Shown piece by piece: positions 18,222 to 27,689 of a stretch of 64,000 nt of DNA (positions are counted from its first letter, which is position 1; the number at the start of each line of letters is the position of its first letter). Origin of the DNA: Paenibacillus azoreducens (GTDB taxonomy: Bacteria > Bacillota > Bacilli > Paenibacillales > Paenibacillaceae); assembly GCF_021654775.1 (NCBI RefSeq), contig NZ_AP025343.1:5609501-5673500 (forward strand), written 5' to 3'. A model generated the notes under the pieces. It was given only the letters and a program-made list of their open reading frames with translations. It made no database searches and was not told the origin of the DNA. The position numbers and the translations under genes are program-made.

Positions 18222-19115
18222 TTAATTTCCCCCTTTCACGCCGTGCAGCTCAAGGAGCTTGTACAGCATTGGACGAAGCTCTTTGCGATGGACCACCAGG
18301 TCGAGCTGGCCGTGCGCAAGGTTAAACTCGGCGGTCTGGAAATCGTCCGGCAGCTTCTGGCGGATGGTCTGCTCGATAACAATCCGGCCCGCAAATCCGA
18401 ACACGGCTCCCGGCTCAGCAATGTTAATATCGCCAAGCGTGGCAAAACTGGCAGAAACACCACCAGTCGTAGGATCCGTAATTACTGAGATATATAAGCC
18501 GCCCTTCTCGTTGAAACGCGATAGAGCTGCGCTTGTTTTCGCCATCTGCATCAGGCTGAGAATGCTCTCCTGCATACGCGCTCCGCCTGAGGTCGAGAAT
18601 ATGATCAGCGGCAAATCCTTTTCGGTTGCCGCCTCAATGGCGCGCGTAATCTTTTCGCCTACAACCGAACCCATGCTTCCCGTAAAGAAGTCGAAGCTCA
18701 TGACCGCTACCACGACAGGCAATCCTTCAATCGTGCCTTGTCCTGTTACGACGGCCTCGCGCAGCCCCGATTTCATTCTCTGCTGCTCCAGCTTCGTACC
18801 GTACCCCGGAAATTGCAGCGGATCCACCGATACCATGCCGCCGTCAAATTCCTCGAAGCCCTCTTTGTCCATAAGCATGCGAATACGTTCCATGGCGTTC
18901 AAGCGCATATGGTAATCACAATTCGGGCAAACCTTCAAATTTTTCTCAAGCTCTTTGCTGTATTGAATCGTGCCGCACTTGGGACATTTATTCATGAGCC
19001 CTTCAGGGACTTCCCTTCTGGGTCTATCGTTTTCTACAGGCTCATTACCTTTTCCCACACGATCTGAAGGAATGGTCGCGTACTTCCTTTTTTTCTGAAA
19101 CAAGTCTTTAAACAC
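18222..19115 (-). CDS. accD: Acetyl-CoA carboxylase carboxyltransferase subunit beta
   Basis: A 297-residue AccD. A four-cysteine zinc ribbon (C44, C47, C63, C66: CPKCGTI ... CPNCDYH) precedes the crotonase-like core with [40 protein letters not shown] and [16 protein letters not shown]. It partners with AccA encoded immediately downstream. Length and motifs are complete. Upstream lies an unrelated small gene and dnaE, the order found in Bacillus apart from the missing malic-enzyme gene. Confidence 0.97.
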   Translation of the reverse strand: MFKDLFQKKRKYATIPSDRVGKGNEPVENDRPRREVPEGLMNKCPKCGTIQYSKELEKNLKVCPNCDYHMRLNAMERIRMLMDKEGFEEFDGGMVSVDPLQFPGYGTKLEQQRMKSGLREAVVTGQGTIEGLPVVVAVMSFDFFTGSMGSVVGEKITRAIEAATEKDLPLIIFSTSGGARMQESILSLMQMAKTSAALSRFNEKGGLYISVITDPTTGGVSASFATLGDINIAEPGAVFGFAGRIVIEQTIRQKLPDDFQTAEFNLAHGQLDLVVHRKELRPMLYKLLELHGVKGGN

Positions 19116-19198
19116 AACTACACCTCTCCAGCCGTTTATTTACTCAGCCGCGTCTTATCAAGCCGTTTCAACGCCACTCTCTCGTTATTCCAAGGGGA

Positions 19199-19387
19199 TT
19201 AAGGATGCAAAATGGAGTTCAACACTTCCTGAACTTCCTCCAGCTCTCCGGAGGGTACCAGAATTTCGAACTGCTGCTTGGACAAGTTGACCGGACGGCT
19301 TTTCACCAAAAATCCTTCTTCCGTGAGTTTGGCCTGGATCATTTCCGCCACCTTAGCGGTCGGCGCAATATAAATGACCGTCCACAT
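19199..19387 (-). CDS. Small DUF2007-like protein
   Basis: A 62-residue protein (MWTVIYIAPTAKVAEMIQ start) with a beta-alpha-beta-beta-alpha-beta pattern like DUF2007, the 'putative signal transducing protein' fold: a first strand, a helix over 12-25, then FLVKSRPV and FEILVPSGELEEV. The gene position between dnaE and accD matches the small ytzJ-like genes of Bacillus. GGGGGC lies 11 bases before the ATG. Function unknown. Confidence 0.75.
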   Translation of the reverse strand: MWTVIYIAPTAKVAEMIQAKLTEEGFLVKSRPVNLSKQQFEILVPSGELEEVQEVLNSILHP

Positions 19388-19528
19388 AACTTTCGTAAGC
19401 CCCCTAATCTCATGTTTCTTGAGCCCGTATAATGAGACAATGATAACATAACTCTGTTTTTTCCCGCAACAAAGGGCCGTGAAACAATTCCGCGAAGCAG
19501 GGGGCTTCGAAAGGAGCGAAAATCCGCT

Positions 19529-20035
19529 TCAAGAGCCGGAAGTTCCGGAGCCGTCGGCATACGTTTTGGCGCCCTTGTACCGGTGTGCGATACGGGCCGA
19601 AGCCGCTGCAGCAAGCCCTGCCACGAGATCATCCAAAAAAACGTGAATTTCATTTTTTTTATTATTCAAATCTGCGATGATACCGTTTTTTTCTTTGTCC
19701 AAATAGCCAAAGCTGGTTAATCCGATCATACCATATACATTCGTAATTCCAAGCGCCAATGTTTCGTCCACGCCATATAATGGCTCATCCGCCTCCATAA
19801 TTGCCTGAAGCGGCTGAGGCAGGAGCCTCCGCTCCGCCAGCTCATCGAGAGCAATCCCCGTAAACAGCGTATATTGCACTTCCCGTTTGCCAAGAACCGC
19901 TTCGACGCTTTCAATGCAATCCTGGATCGTCAAGAGAGGATGATACACAAGCTGCAGCCGGTATACGATATTGGCAATATCCTCAACCTTCACTCCCCTG
20001 CGGTTCAACATGGCTACCGCCGCTTCATACGACAT
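19529..20035 (-). CDS. Phosphatidylglycerophosphatase A-like protein (YutG type)
   Basis: A 168-residue protein matching the PgpA/YutG group: GITNVYGMIGLTSFGYLDK followed by HVFLDDLVAGLAAAASARI, the family's characteristic acidic C-terminal stretch. PgpA removes phosphate from phosphatidylglycerophosphate in E. coli; whether the Gram-positive soluble version does this is uncertain, and the protein has little membrane character. GGGAGGAATAGCAG precedes the ATG. It stands between dnaE and accD on the same strand. Confidence 0.8.
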   Translation of the reverse strand: MSYEAAVAMLNRRGVKVEDIANIVYRLQLVYHPLLTIQDCIESVEAVLGKREVQYTLFTGIALDELAERRLLPQPLQAIMEADEPLYGVDETLALGITNVYGMIGLTSFGYLDKEKNGIIADLNNKKNEIHVFLDDLVAGLAAAASARIAHRYKGAKTYADGSGTSGS

Positions 20036-20188
20036 CTGCTATTCCTCCCGCATACACGCCCCGAAACTCCCGAGCTTTTGGGCGCATAAAATGTTGTCCT
20101 CTTGATAGGTGTCTCTAAGTGTATGCGGGAGCAGGAGGAAACGTTCGTAAATTCTCAGCAAAACGGGCGGGTAACGAAGGGGGTATCC

Positions 20189-23100
20189 TTATTTCATCCT
20201 GACGGTTCCTTTTCCAAGGATTCCTTCCATCCGTTTGAACAATTCCGGCGAAGGTTTGATGCGGTAGCTGTCGCTAAGCGCAAGCAGCTTCTGGCTCTCC
20301 TCATAGAAAAGCAAGGTCTGCACCGCCCCGGGATGCTCCTGCAGCAATACCTTCAGCCTTGTCAACAGATCGGGACTATGCTCGGCCTGCGCCGTAATCT
20401 TCACGAATACGCGCTGCTTCGCCGCCTCATCGGTTCTTGCCGCCGGCGCGGAAGCCGAAGACCTCTTATCCGCCACAGTTTCTCCTGCGGAAGGCTGGCC
20501 GCTTCCCGCTCCGGCATGGACCGCGCCCTGCTTCGATGCCGCCGGCTTGGCGTAATTTCTGCCCGAAGCTGCTCTCATGCGCGAACGCTTGACGAGCTGC
20601 TCGAGCGCGCCTTCGTCCAGCGGCAGCACATCTTCGGCCAAGAGCTTGAACCCTTCGTCCTGCAGCTGCACTCTGGCGCGGAGTGCGAGAAGCGCCCCCT
20701 TGGCAATATGCTGCGAGTTTCGTTTCCATACTTCCGGGAAAAGCACAACCTCGCAGCGCTCGATCTGGTCTTCCACTTCCATGAAGGCCATGGCCTTCCC
20801 CTGCTTGGTCGTGATCGTCTTGACGGAGACGACCATGGCCGCCACCACCGCGTACGACTCGTCGGCGGCCTCGGCCAGATCCATCAGCCGGTCGACGCCG
20901 GGGATGTTCAGCGCTTCATCATAATCGTCGAGCGGATGGCCGGACAAATACAGTCCGAGCAGTTCCCGTTCCAGTTCCAGCTGCTGACCGGCCGAGAGTG
21001 GCGGAATCTCCGGATATTCAATCTCCCAATTCGGCGTCTCGACAAAATCAAACAGCTGAATCTGTAAATCTTCGCGCTCTTTGCGCCATTTCACGGCCGC
21101 TTCGACCGTTTCGTCCAGCATGGCCAGCAGCTGCGCTCGGTGGCCCCGCAGCGAATCGAAAGCTCCCGCCTGAATGAGCGACTCGATCACGCGCTTGTTG
21201 CAAACGCGCAGATCGATCCGCCGGCAGAAATCCAGCAGGCTTTCAAACGGTCTCTCTTGCCGCACCTGCATCATGTTCTCGACTGCCTGCGTGCCGACAT
21301 TTTTGATCGCTCCAAGCCCAAAGCGGATATGTCCCGGACCCTCCGCCGTATAAGCGGAGCCGCCTGCGGCAACCGGCGTGAACAGCACGCCGCTCTCATT
21401 GACATCCGGCGGCAGAACATGGATGTTCATCCGACGGCATTCGACGACATATTCGGCCACCTTGCGGTGGCTGCCCATTACGGCCGTCAGCATCGATGCC
21501 ATGAACTGTACCGGATAATGCGCCTTCAGGTAAGCCGTCTGGAAAGCAAGCACTCCATAAGCGGCGGCATGCGCCCGCGGGAAGCCGTAATCGGCAAAGC
21601 GGACGATCATGTCATATACCCGGTTGGCTTCCTCCTCGCTGTATCCCTGCTTCGTGCTGCCTGCGACGAAATGGCCGCGCTCCTGATCGAGCACCTCGCG
21701 TTTTTTCTTCGAGACGGCGCGGCGGAGCAAATCCGCTTCGCCGAGCGAGAATCCGGCCATCAGCGAAGCGATTTTCATGATTTGTTCCTGGTACACGATA
21801 ATCCCGTAAGTATCGCCCAGAATCGGCTTCAGGTCATCATGCGGATAATCGACTTCGATTTGGCCGTGCTTGGCCTGAATGAATTTCGGTATAAATTCCA
21901 TCGGTCCCGGACGGTAAAGGGCCAAAACCGAAATAATATCCTCAAACGCAGATGGCTTCAAATCCTTCAACACTCTCCGCATGCCCGCCGACTCGAGCTG
22001 GAAGATCCCCGTGGTATCTCCGCTTTCGAGCATGGCGTACGTCTTAGGGTCATCATCCGGGATCAGCCGGAAATCGGGTGCATTCCCCGTTATTTCGCCG
22101 ATCCAGTTCATACAGCGCTCGATGATGGAGAGGGTCCTGAGACCGAGAAAATCCATCTTAAGCAGACCGATGCTCTCCAGGTTTTCCATCGAATATTGGG
22201 TTAGCGCGATATGCTCGCCGCCTTCCTGCAGCGGAACCGCATCGGTTAACGGATCGCGCGATATGACAACACCCGCCGCATGTGTCGAAGCATGCCGCGG
22301 CATACCCTCGACTTTCATCGCCATATCCAACAATTCGCGGATTTTCGCGTTTTGCTGGGCGTATTTCTGCAGTTCATCGCTCGTCTCCAGCGCCCGCTTA
22401 ATGCTGATGCCATGCGCGGACGGAATCAGTTTGGCCGCCTTGTCCACTTCCCCGTACGGCACATTCAGCGCCCTGCCTACGTCGCGGACCGCCGCACGCG
22501 CAGCCATCGTACCGAACGTAATGATCTGCGCCACATGCTCATGTCCGTATTTTTCAGACACATAACGGATAACTTCATCGCGCCGCTCGTCGCTGAAATC
22601 GATATCGATATCCGGCATGGTAACGCGTTCCGGATTCAGGAATCTTTCAAAGAGCAGATGATATTTGATCGGATCGACGTTGGTAATTTCAAGCACGTAA
22701 GCAACCAAGCTGCCCGCCGACGAACCCCGTCCGGGACCCGTTGCGATTCCCTGGCTGTGGGCGTAAGCGATGAAATCCCAAACGATCAGGAAATAATCGC
22801 TGAAGCCCATGCTGCCAATCACGCCAAGCTCATAATCGAGTCGCTTATCCAGCTCCTCTCGGCCGCCCGGCGTTGTCCACAGCTCCGTATTCTCATAACG
22901 TTTCTCAAGGCCTTTTTGGCATAATGAGCGCAAATACTCTGCGGCATTCATCCCTTCGGGCAGCGGGCGGTACGCTGGAAGAATGGATTTGCCGAATTCA
23001 AGCCGCAAATTGCATTTGTCCGCAATCGCCGCCGTGTTCTCCAGCGCCTGCCTGACATGCGGAAATAAACGCTCCATTTCTTCCCCGCTTTTCAAATAGA

Positions 23101-23824
23101 GCTGATCCGTCGGAATCTGGAGCCTTCCTTCATCTTCAACCGTCTTGCCCGTGCCGATACAGATCAGCACATCCTGCATGGCGGCGTCCTCCCGCTTCAA
23201 ATAATGGACGTCGTTAGTGACGGTCAGCTGAATATCCAGCTCCTCCGCCAGCTGAATCAGCTGCGGGTTGACGCGTTTCTGCTCAGGCAGGCCGTGGTCC
23301 TGCAGCTCAAGATAAAAATCCTCCCCGAAGATATCGCGATAACGGATCGCCGCCTTGCGCGCTTCTTCGGTTCTGCCATGCAGGAGATGCTGCGGCACCT
23401 CGCCGCCCAGGCAGGCGCTGAGGCAGATAATTCCTTCATGGTATGCACGCAAAGCCTCCATATCGATCCGCGGTTTATAATGATAACCCTCCAGGTGGCC
23501 GATGGAACACAGCTTCATTAAATTCCGATAGCCGGTCTCATTTTTGGCCAGGAGAATCAAATGGTAAATCGGCTGATCCTTGCGGCTGCCCCGTTCTTTG
23601 CGTGAACCGGCAGTCAGATATGCCTCGCAGCCGATAATCGGTTTGATACCGGCTGCAAGGCATGCTTTGTAAAAAGGCACCGCACCATACATGACCCCAT
23701 GGTCGGTAAGCGCCAGCGCCTTCATTCCGTATTCGGCGGCCTCGAGGACAAGGTCCGAGATCCGTGCCGCTCCGTCCAGGAGGCTATATTCGCTATGCAC
23801 ATGCAGATGCACAAATGAACTCAT
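20189..23824 (-). CDS. dnaE: DNA polymerase III subunit alpha
   Basis: A 1211-residue DnaE1-type polymerase. It has an N-terminal PHP domain (FVHLHVHSEYSLLDGAARI, ALTDHGVMYG), palm residues in PDIDIDFSDERRDEVIRY and LLKMDFLGLRTLSIIE, the fingers/GPGRGSSAGSLVAYVL region, a helix-hairpin-helix near HIRFGLGAIKNVG, and a C-terminal OB fold (VVAAMVVSVKTITTKQGKAM). In Firmicutes DnaE extends primers before PolC takes over and contributes to repair. The ATG at 23824 has AAAGGAGAAGAGAC in front. An Ala/Gly/Ser-rich linker around residue 1080 is less conserved. Confidence 0.98.
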   Translation of the reverse strand: MSSFVHLHVHSEYSLLDGAARISDLVLEAAEYGMKALALTDHGVMYGAVPFYKACLAAGIKPIIGCEAYLTAGSRKERGSRKDQPIYHLILLAKNETGYRNLMKLCSIGHLEGYHYKPRIDMEALRAYHEGIICLSACLGGEVPQHLLHGRTEEARKAAIRYRDIFGEDFYLELQDHGLPEQKRVNPQLIQLAEELDIQLTVTNDVHYLKREDAAMQDVLICIGTGKTVEDEGRLQIPTDQLYLKSGEEMERLFPHVRQALENTAAIADKCNLRLEFGKSILPAYRPLPEGMNAAEYLRSLCQKGLEKRYENTELWTTPGGREELDKRLDYELGVIGSMGFSDYFLIVWDFIAYAHSQGIATGPGRGSSAGSLVAYVLEITNVDPIKYHLLFERFLNPERVTMPDIDIDFSDERRDEVIRYVSEKYGHEHVAQIITFGTMAARAAVRDVGRALNVPYGEVDKAAKLIPSAHGISIKRALETSDELQKYAQQNAKIRELLDMAMKVEGMPRHASTHAAGVVISRDPLTDAVPLQEGGEHIALTQYSMENLESIGLLKMDFLGLRTLSIIERCMNWIGEITGNAPDFRLIPDDDPKTYAMLESGDTTGIFQLESAGMRRVLKDLKPSAFEDIISVLALYRPGPMEFIPKFIQAKHGQIEVDYPHDDLKPILGDTYGIIVYQEQIMKIASLMAGFSLGEADLLRRAVSKKKREVLDQERGHFVAGSTKQGYSEEEANRVYDMIVRFADYGFPRAHAAAYGVLAFQTAYLKAHYPVQFMASMLTAVMGSHRKVAEYVVECRRMNIHVLPPDVNESGVLFTPVAAGGSAYTAEGPGHIRFGLGAIKNVGTQAVENMMQVRQERPFESLLDFCRRIDLRVCNKRVIESLIQAGAFDSLRGHRAQLLAMLDETVEAAVKWRKEREDLQIQLFDFVETPNWEIEYPEIPPLSAGQQLELERELLGLYLSGHPLDDYDEALNIPGVDRLMDLAEAADESYAVVAAMVVSVKTITTKQGKAMAFMEVEDQIERCEVVLFPEVWKRNSQHIAKGALLALRARVQLQDEGFKLLAEDVLPLDEGALEQLVKRSRMRAASGRNYAKPAASKQGAVHAGAGSGQPSAGETVADKRSSASAPAARTDEAAKQRVFVKITAQAEHSPDLLTRLKVLLQEHPGAVQTLLFYEESQKLLALSDSYRIKPSPELFKRMEGILGKGTVRMK

Positions 23825-23842
23825 GTCTCTTCTCCTTTAGAG

Positions 23843-23993
23843 TTACAAAAAGTCCGATTTCGATAAGAAAACCTCTATCGAAGCCACTTCAAGGATGAGG
23901 GGCCGCGGTGCATAGGCAGGTTTTCTTGCGATATAGAATTTCATCAGCGTAGCTAGAAAACTTATAAACTCTATATCTAACACGAACCTTTCG
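23843..23993 (-). repeat. Relative of the phoU-pstB palindromic element
   Basis: Begins TTACAAAAAGTCCGATTTCG and contains AAGAAAACcTCTATCGA, GGTTTTCTTGCGATATAG and a block reading TCGTGTTAGATATAGA on the minus strand, all shared with the element at 2861-3141. The AACTTATAAACTCTATA segment also recurs elsewhere in the window. Boundaries are approximate. Confidence 0.65.
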
Positions 23994-24054
23994 AACACCA
24001 CTTTTAGTCCGCATATTTATCAAAAGAAAGTCTTGATCCTTTTATATTATTTTA

Positions 24055-24084
24055 TCATAAACGCCAAGACACCGCCCATAGAAT
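24055..24084 (+). promoter_or_regulatory. Candidate sigma-E promoter of ytrH-ytrI
   Basis: TCATAAA (24055-24061), 15 bases, then CATAGAAT (24077-24084). The sigma-E consensus is roughly KMATATT and CATACAAT, so -10 matches 7 of 8 and -35 about 5 of 7. It lies 57 bases before the ytrH start, and ytrH is known as a mother-cell sporulation gene in Bacillus. Confidence 0.5.
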
Positions 24085-24141
24085 GGAATAGGAAACAATC
24101 GGACAGGCGGTATCAAAGCTACCCCTTTGAAAGGAATGGAT

Positions 24142-24468
24142 ATGATGACCTTTTTATCCAAAGCGATTCTGGATTTCTTTATTGCTTTCGGCATCGTCCT
24201 CGGCGGCGCCATGGTAGGAGGAGTTGGTGCCGTCATTTCTCTGCAGCCCCCGACCCAAACCATGGTCGATGTCGCGGACCGGATCAAGATTTGGGCCCTC
24301 GCCGCGGCAGTGGGCGGAACGATTGACCCGATGCGGGTGATCGAAAGCAATTTTTTGGGAGGAAATATGTCTCCGGCAATCAAACAAATTTTATTTATCG
24401 TGTCGGCCTTTCTGGGAGCCCATATGGGCAGCGAATTGGTAAAGTGGGTCTGCGGCGGTAAGGATTAA
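24142..24468 (+). CDS. ytrH: Sporulation membrane protein YtrH
   Basis: About 108 residues with three hydrophobic segments (FIAFGIVLGGAMVGGVGAV; IWALAAAVGGTI; FIVSAFLGAHMGSEL). It matches the YtrH sporulation family, whose Bacillus member is made in the mother cell and needed for efficient sporulation. The start is ambiguous: ATG at 24142 or 24145, both after AAAGGA; an upstream TTG at 24127 lacks a site. It is two bases from ytrI, forming the conserved ytrH-ytrI pair beside dnaE. Confidence 0.85.
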   Translation: MMTFLSKAILDFFIAFGIVLGGAMVGGVGAVISLQPPTQTMVDVADRIKIWALAAAVGGTIDPMRVIESNFLGGNMSPAIKQILFIVSAFLGAHMGSELVKWVCGGKD

Positions 24469-24470
24469 TC

Positions 24471-24965
24471 ATGAGAATTCCTCCGTTCAAGCGATACCGT
24501 CATTTATCGCAAATCGCCGCCGTATTTGTTCTGGGTGCCATTGTGGGCAGCATTGTCTATAACGTTGTCTTTCAGCAAAGCTTCAATATGCTGTGGGTTT
24601 CTAACCAGGAACTGGAGGCCCAGGTCCAGCAATATGAAGATGATATCAAAACCTTAAAGAAATACAGATACCAACAAACCGTTATCAAGGAAATCAAAAT
24701 CAGAACCGAGCAGCAGGACCCTCCGCTTGATCCGGTTGTCGACAAATCCATCGTCGTCCAGCTTCGAGATGATTTAAGCGAGCTGCGCGGCAAAAGCGTG
24801 TTCGAGATCGACACTTACAGCAAATTCGTCCGTTCGTTGTTAGACAAAAAGATCTATAAGGTGCGTGACAAGGAGTATACCATTGAAATCAAAACGATGC
24901 TGCTAATGGAGGGCATGCTGCAAATTTGGGTCGATGTCCGCCCTGTTCCGGTGCGAAATCCATAG
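24471..24965 (+). CDS. ytrI: Sporulation protein YtrI
   Basis: A 164-residue single-pass membrane protein: a short basic N-terminus, one helix (about 17-38, AAVFVLGAIVGSIVYNVVF), a coiled-coil-like segment (43-70, ELEAQVQQYEDDIKTLKKY) and a C-terminal alpha/beta domain ending in IKTMLLMEGMLQIWVDVR. This layout and its position after ytrH identify YtrI, a sporulation membrane protein. TAAGGATTAATC precedes the ATG. In B. subtilis nrnA follows; here a repeat region and ytpI follow instead. Confidence 0.82.
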   Translation: MRIPPFKRYRHLSQIAAVFVLGAIVGSIVYNVVFQQSFNMLWVSNQELEAQVQQYEDDIKTLKKYRYQQTVIKEIKIRTEQQDPPLDPVVDKSIVVQLRDDLSELRGKSVFEIDTYSKFVRSLLDKKIYKVRDKEYTIEIKTMLLMEGMLQIWVDVRPVPVRNP

Positions 24966-25051
24966 ATTCATGGTACAATATGGCCAATTAGAAGATTTTG
25001 CGATATCCCTATCAAAGATCTGCCACGGATTTCGGCAAAATCACGCAAGTA

Positions 25052-25262
25052 GGAACTTCCGGGGTCCCTGCAAAGTAATCGGAATATGCTTCGGAGAACA
25101 CACGTCACTTTGTGGGGTGATTAGGAACTTCGGGGTCCCCGCAAAGTAATCGGAATATGCCTCGAAGGCTACACGTCACTTTGTGGGGTGATTAAGAACT
25201 TCTGGGTCCCCGCAAAGTAATCGGAATAAGCCTCGAAGGCCTCACGTCACTTTGTGGGGTTA
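25052..25262 (+). repeat. Three tandem copies of the short palindromic element
   Basis: Units start at 25052, 25124 and 25195 (spacing 72 and 71). Each reads GGAACTTC...GGGGTCCCCGCAAAGTA...GGAATA(T/A)GC...CACGTCACTTTGTGGGGT. On the plus strand CCCCGCAAAGT pairs with ACTTTGTGGGG (one G-U), and in copies two and three an inner GCC-TCGAA-GGC hairpin forms. The last copy runs into TTATTTT, so it could also terminate ytrI transcription. Confidence 0.88.
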
Positions 25263-25288
25263 TTTTAAAAAAGGAGCTGCAGCGTCTG

Positions 25289-25594
25289 ATGGTGTTAGTG
25301 ATCCGCTATGCGCTTTTCGCACTGCTGGTTATCGCCTGCATTTGCGCCGGCCTCTATAGCAGCCGTTCCCGGCGTGCGAAGGATGCCCGCCAGAGGGGCC
25401 TGTACGGGGCCGTTACGAATATTTTTATGGGAATGATGCTTATCGTGCTCGCATTGATCTTCATGTTTATCTTCAAAGGTTCAACCGTCGCGGTCATCGT
25501 TGAAGCGGTTTTCCTTGTGCTGGGCGCCTTTAATTTATTTGCCGGCATCCGCAACCGCAGCTACTACAACCGCATGAAGTCCAACAATATGTAG
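25289..25594 (+). CDS. ytpI: YtpI-like small membrane protein
   Basis: A 101-residue protein with three hydrophobic segments (about 3-22, 41-61, 67-88) separated by the basic loop SSRSRRAKDARQRG; the C-terminus ends in a basic tail. The size, the topology and the location between ytrI and ytoI match the Bacillus YtpI family, of unknown function. AAAGGAG lies 12 bases before the ATG, a rather long spacing. A terminator follows. Confidence 0.75.
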   Translation: MVLVIRYALFALLVIACICAGLYSSRSRRAKDARQRGLYGAVTNIFMGMMLIVLALIFMFIFKGSTVAVIVEAVFLVLGAFNLFAGIRNRSYYNRMKSNNM

Positions 25595-25628
25595 CCGAAT
25601 GTAAGCCGATTTTCCCGGAACAAAGAAA

Positions 25629-25650
25629 ACCCCATTCATTCGAGTGGGGT
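25629..25650 (+). terminator. Terminator after ytpI
   Basis: ACCCCATTC-attcG-AGTGGGGT followed by CTTCTTTTGG on the plus strand, 35 bases past the ytpI stop. Confidence 0.75.
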
Positions 25651-26240
25651 CTTCTTTTGGTGAATGATTGAATCCCTATATGGAAGGGAAGGGAGTCAAC
25701 TGCATTTTCTATCGAGCGCAGCTCCCAGCGCGCGGTCTGTCGTTGCAAAGCGGAGGTCCACCATCGAGGCAGTGAAACGGAATTTCGGGGACCGCGGATC
25801 GCTTGGCATACCGTTAACATTTTTCATTCTTTGTACCGAATCTTCATCTTGTCAATTGAGTGATTCCTTTACGAATCTGCAGTTTCACCCTGGGTGTGAA
25901 TCTACGCAAACCTCAACTATAGTCTAACGGACGCCACGAACGCTAAACCGCCAAAAACAGCAGTTTTGGAATTATAACGGTCACCACAGCGCTTAAATGT
26001 TCCGAAACACAGGAAAAGTAAGTTTTTTCACCAAATAGCTGCAGCTGTGTCCGTTAAAAATCTAAATGATCGAAATTGCCCTCAATAGCGGCCGCTGTGT
26101 CCGTTAGGGCATTTGCCCCATCACACCCCTATCATACGAAGGCGCTCCTGTTTTTTCAAAGGCCATTTTCTTAGCCTATACAGGAATGTTTAGAGTTCTG
26201 CGTGCTTTTTCCATCCATTTTCAGTTCCATAAAACAAACG
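25651..26240. other. Intergenic region between ytpI and ytoI with an inverted repeat block
   Basis: About 590 bases with no credible gene. From 25922 to 26107 lies a non-coding block framed by CTAACGGACGC and GCTGTGTCCGTTAG, with a second internal GCTGTGTCCGTTA near 26046, resembling a dispersed repeat. The part from 25664 to 25820 has open frames on both strands but no ribosome binding site or family resemblance. Confidence 0.5.
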
Positions 26241-27575
26241 TCAACCATGTTCAATCGACTGCAGCGTCAACACGGCTTTGGCAACCAGACTGTCCATATG
26301 CGTCATCTCGATCTCCAGCTTGCATGTCCGGCGGCTTGCCTCCAAGAGGCGCGGCATAACGACCACCGGGTCTTCGATCTGAATCGGGCGCACGAAATAG
26401 GTGGACATGTTGTCGAGCACGAAGTCATTGCCTGTCATATCCTTGGCGGCGCGAAGCGCAGCCTGGGTCATTACTGTGGTCAGGATGCCTTCGGAAATCG
26501 TCCCGAGATCCGTCGCCATCTGCGGCGTAATGAACCCGTGGAAAAAAAGCTTCCCCTCATCGTCCCGCTCATCCGCAAAACCATTCCAAATCAAATGATC
26601 GAAAGTTTCTCCAAGCTGCGGCTGTTTGCGCGCGTCGCGCATCGCCTGAAGCACTTCTTTGCGGGATACGGTCGCCACCAGCTTGCGGTTCCGGTCCACG
26701 ATTGGAAGAAAATCGATCCCTTCCCACATCATCAGCTGCGCGGCGGATGCCAACGAAGTCTGAAGCGTGGCTGTAACCGGATTGCGGATCAGCACCTTCT
26801 CGATGCTCTGCTCGGACGGCAGACGGATCATGTCGCTGCGGTTGACGATTCCCAGGACCCGATTCCACTCGTCCACAACCGGCAAACGCGGGTCCCCTTT
26901 CTGCTCCGACAGCGCCATCCCTTCACCCACGGTGCTTGAGAGCTTGAGCGCATGGATCTTCGGTTTGCTGCCTACGATATCTTCCACGATCATAATTTTT
27001 TTCTTGATCAGCCGGTCAAAAATGGCGCGGTTAATCAGCGATGCAACGGTAAACGTATCATGACGCGAAGAAAAAATCGGCAGGTTCAACCGGTCCGCGA
27101 GCGCCTTGACTTCCTTGCTTGTGCCGAAACCGCCTGTAATCAGCACGCCGGCTCCTTGTTCCAAAGCGAGTTTATGCGCATTATCGCGGTTGCCGACAAT
27201 CAACAGGCTGCCAGCGTCAATATACCGGACCATGGCATCCACTTTCATGGCGCCGATCACGTACTTGTGCAAATTTTTATGCAGTCCGTCCGCTCCCCCG
27301 AGGACATGGCCTTCCACGATATCCACCACGTCGGCAAAGGTCAGCTGCTCGGAAATATTGCGCGGTTTCTTCTCGACCCGAACGGTTCCGATCCTTTCCT
27401 TCGTAATCACGATGCCGAGATTCTCCGCATCCTTTAGCGCGCGGTAGGCCGTACCTTCACTGACGGACAATTCCTTGGCCAATTTGCGGACGGAAATTTT
27501 TGTTCCCACTTTCAGCCCTTCAATATGCAGCAAAAGCTGTTCATGCTTTGTAATCGCATCGTCTCGGCCTTCCAA
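26241..27575 (-). CDS. ytoI: YtoI: HTH-DRTGG-CBS-hotdog regulatory protein
   Basis: A 444-residue protein with four domains: a GntR/DeoR-like winged helix (about 10-65, VRKLAKELSVSEGTAYRALKDAE), a DRTGG domain (about 70-185), a CBS pair (about 190-310, LPVVDEWNRVLGIVNRSDMIR and FLPIVDRNRKLVATVSRKEV), and a C-terminal thioesterase-like hotdog domain (about 325-440). This order is the hallmark of YtoI. It probably senses a nucleotide or acyl-CoA and controls transcription; the target is unknown. The start is TTG at 27575 with GGGGGTG upstream. It is a single-gene unit. Confidence 0.9.
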   Translation of the reverse strand: MEGRDDAITKHEQLLLHIEGLKVGTKISVRKLAKELSVSEGTAYRALKDAENLGIVITKERIGTVRVEKKPRNISEQLTFADVVDIVEGHVLGGADGLHKNLHKYVIGAMKVDAMVRYIDAGSLLIVGNRDNAHKLALEQGAGVLITGGFGTSKEVKALADRLNLPIFSSRHDTFTVASLINRAIFDRLIKKKIMIVEDIVGSKPKIHALKLSSTVGEGMALSEQKGDPRLPVVDEWNRVLGIVNRSDMIRLPSEQSIEKVLIRNPVTATLQTSLASAAQLMMWEGIDFLPIVDRNRKLVATVSRKEVLQAMRDARKQPQLGETFDHLIWNGFADERDDEGKLFFHGFITPQMATDLGTISEGILTTVMTQAALRAAKDMTGNDFVLDNMSTYFVRPIQIEDPVVVMPRLLEASRRTCKLEIEMTHMDSLVAKAVLTLQSIEHG

Positions 27576-27640
27576 CTGTTACACCCCCATACTTCCAACT
27601 GTACTATTCTGTACCTATATCATAGCATCCTATTCCATAC

Positions 27641-27678
27641 AAAAAAAGCTGCGGAAGCACTCTTCCCCAGCTTTTTTT
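27641..27678 (-). terminator. Bidirectional terminator
   Basis: AAAAAAAGCTGcGGAAG-cact-CTTCCcCAGCTTTTTTT, a symmetric stem with A and T tracts. It ends the gene at 27690-27980. Confidence 0.9.
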
Positions 27679-27689
27679 CCGTGTATGCC

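Noticed and set aside
21140..22204. Plus-strand open frame of 354 codons
   Set aside because: Antisense to dnaE; no start signal or family motif.
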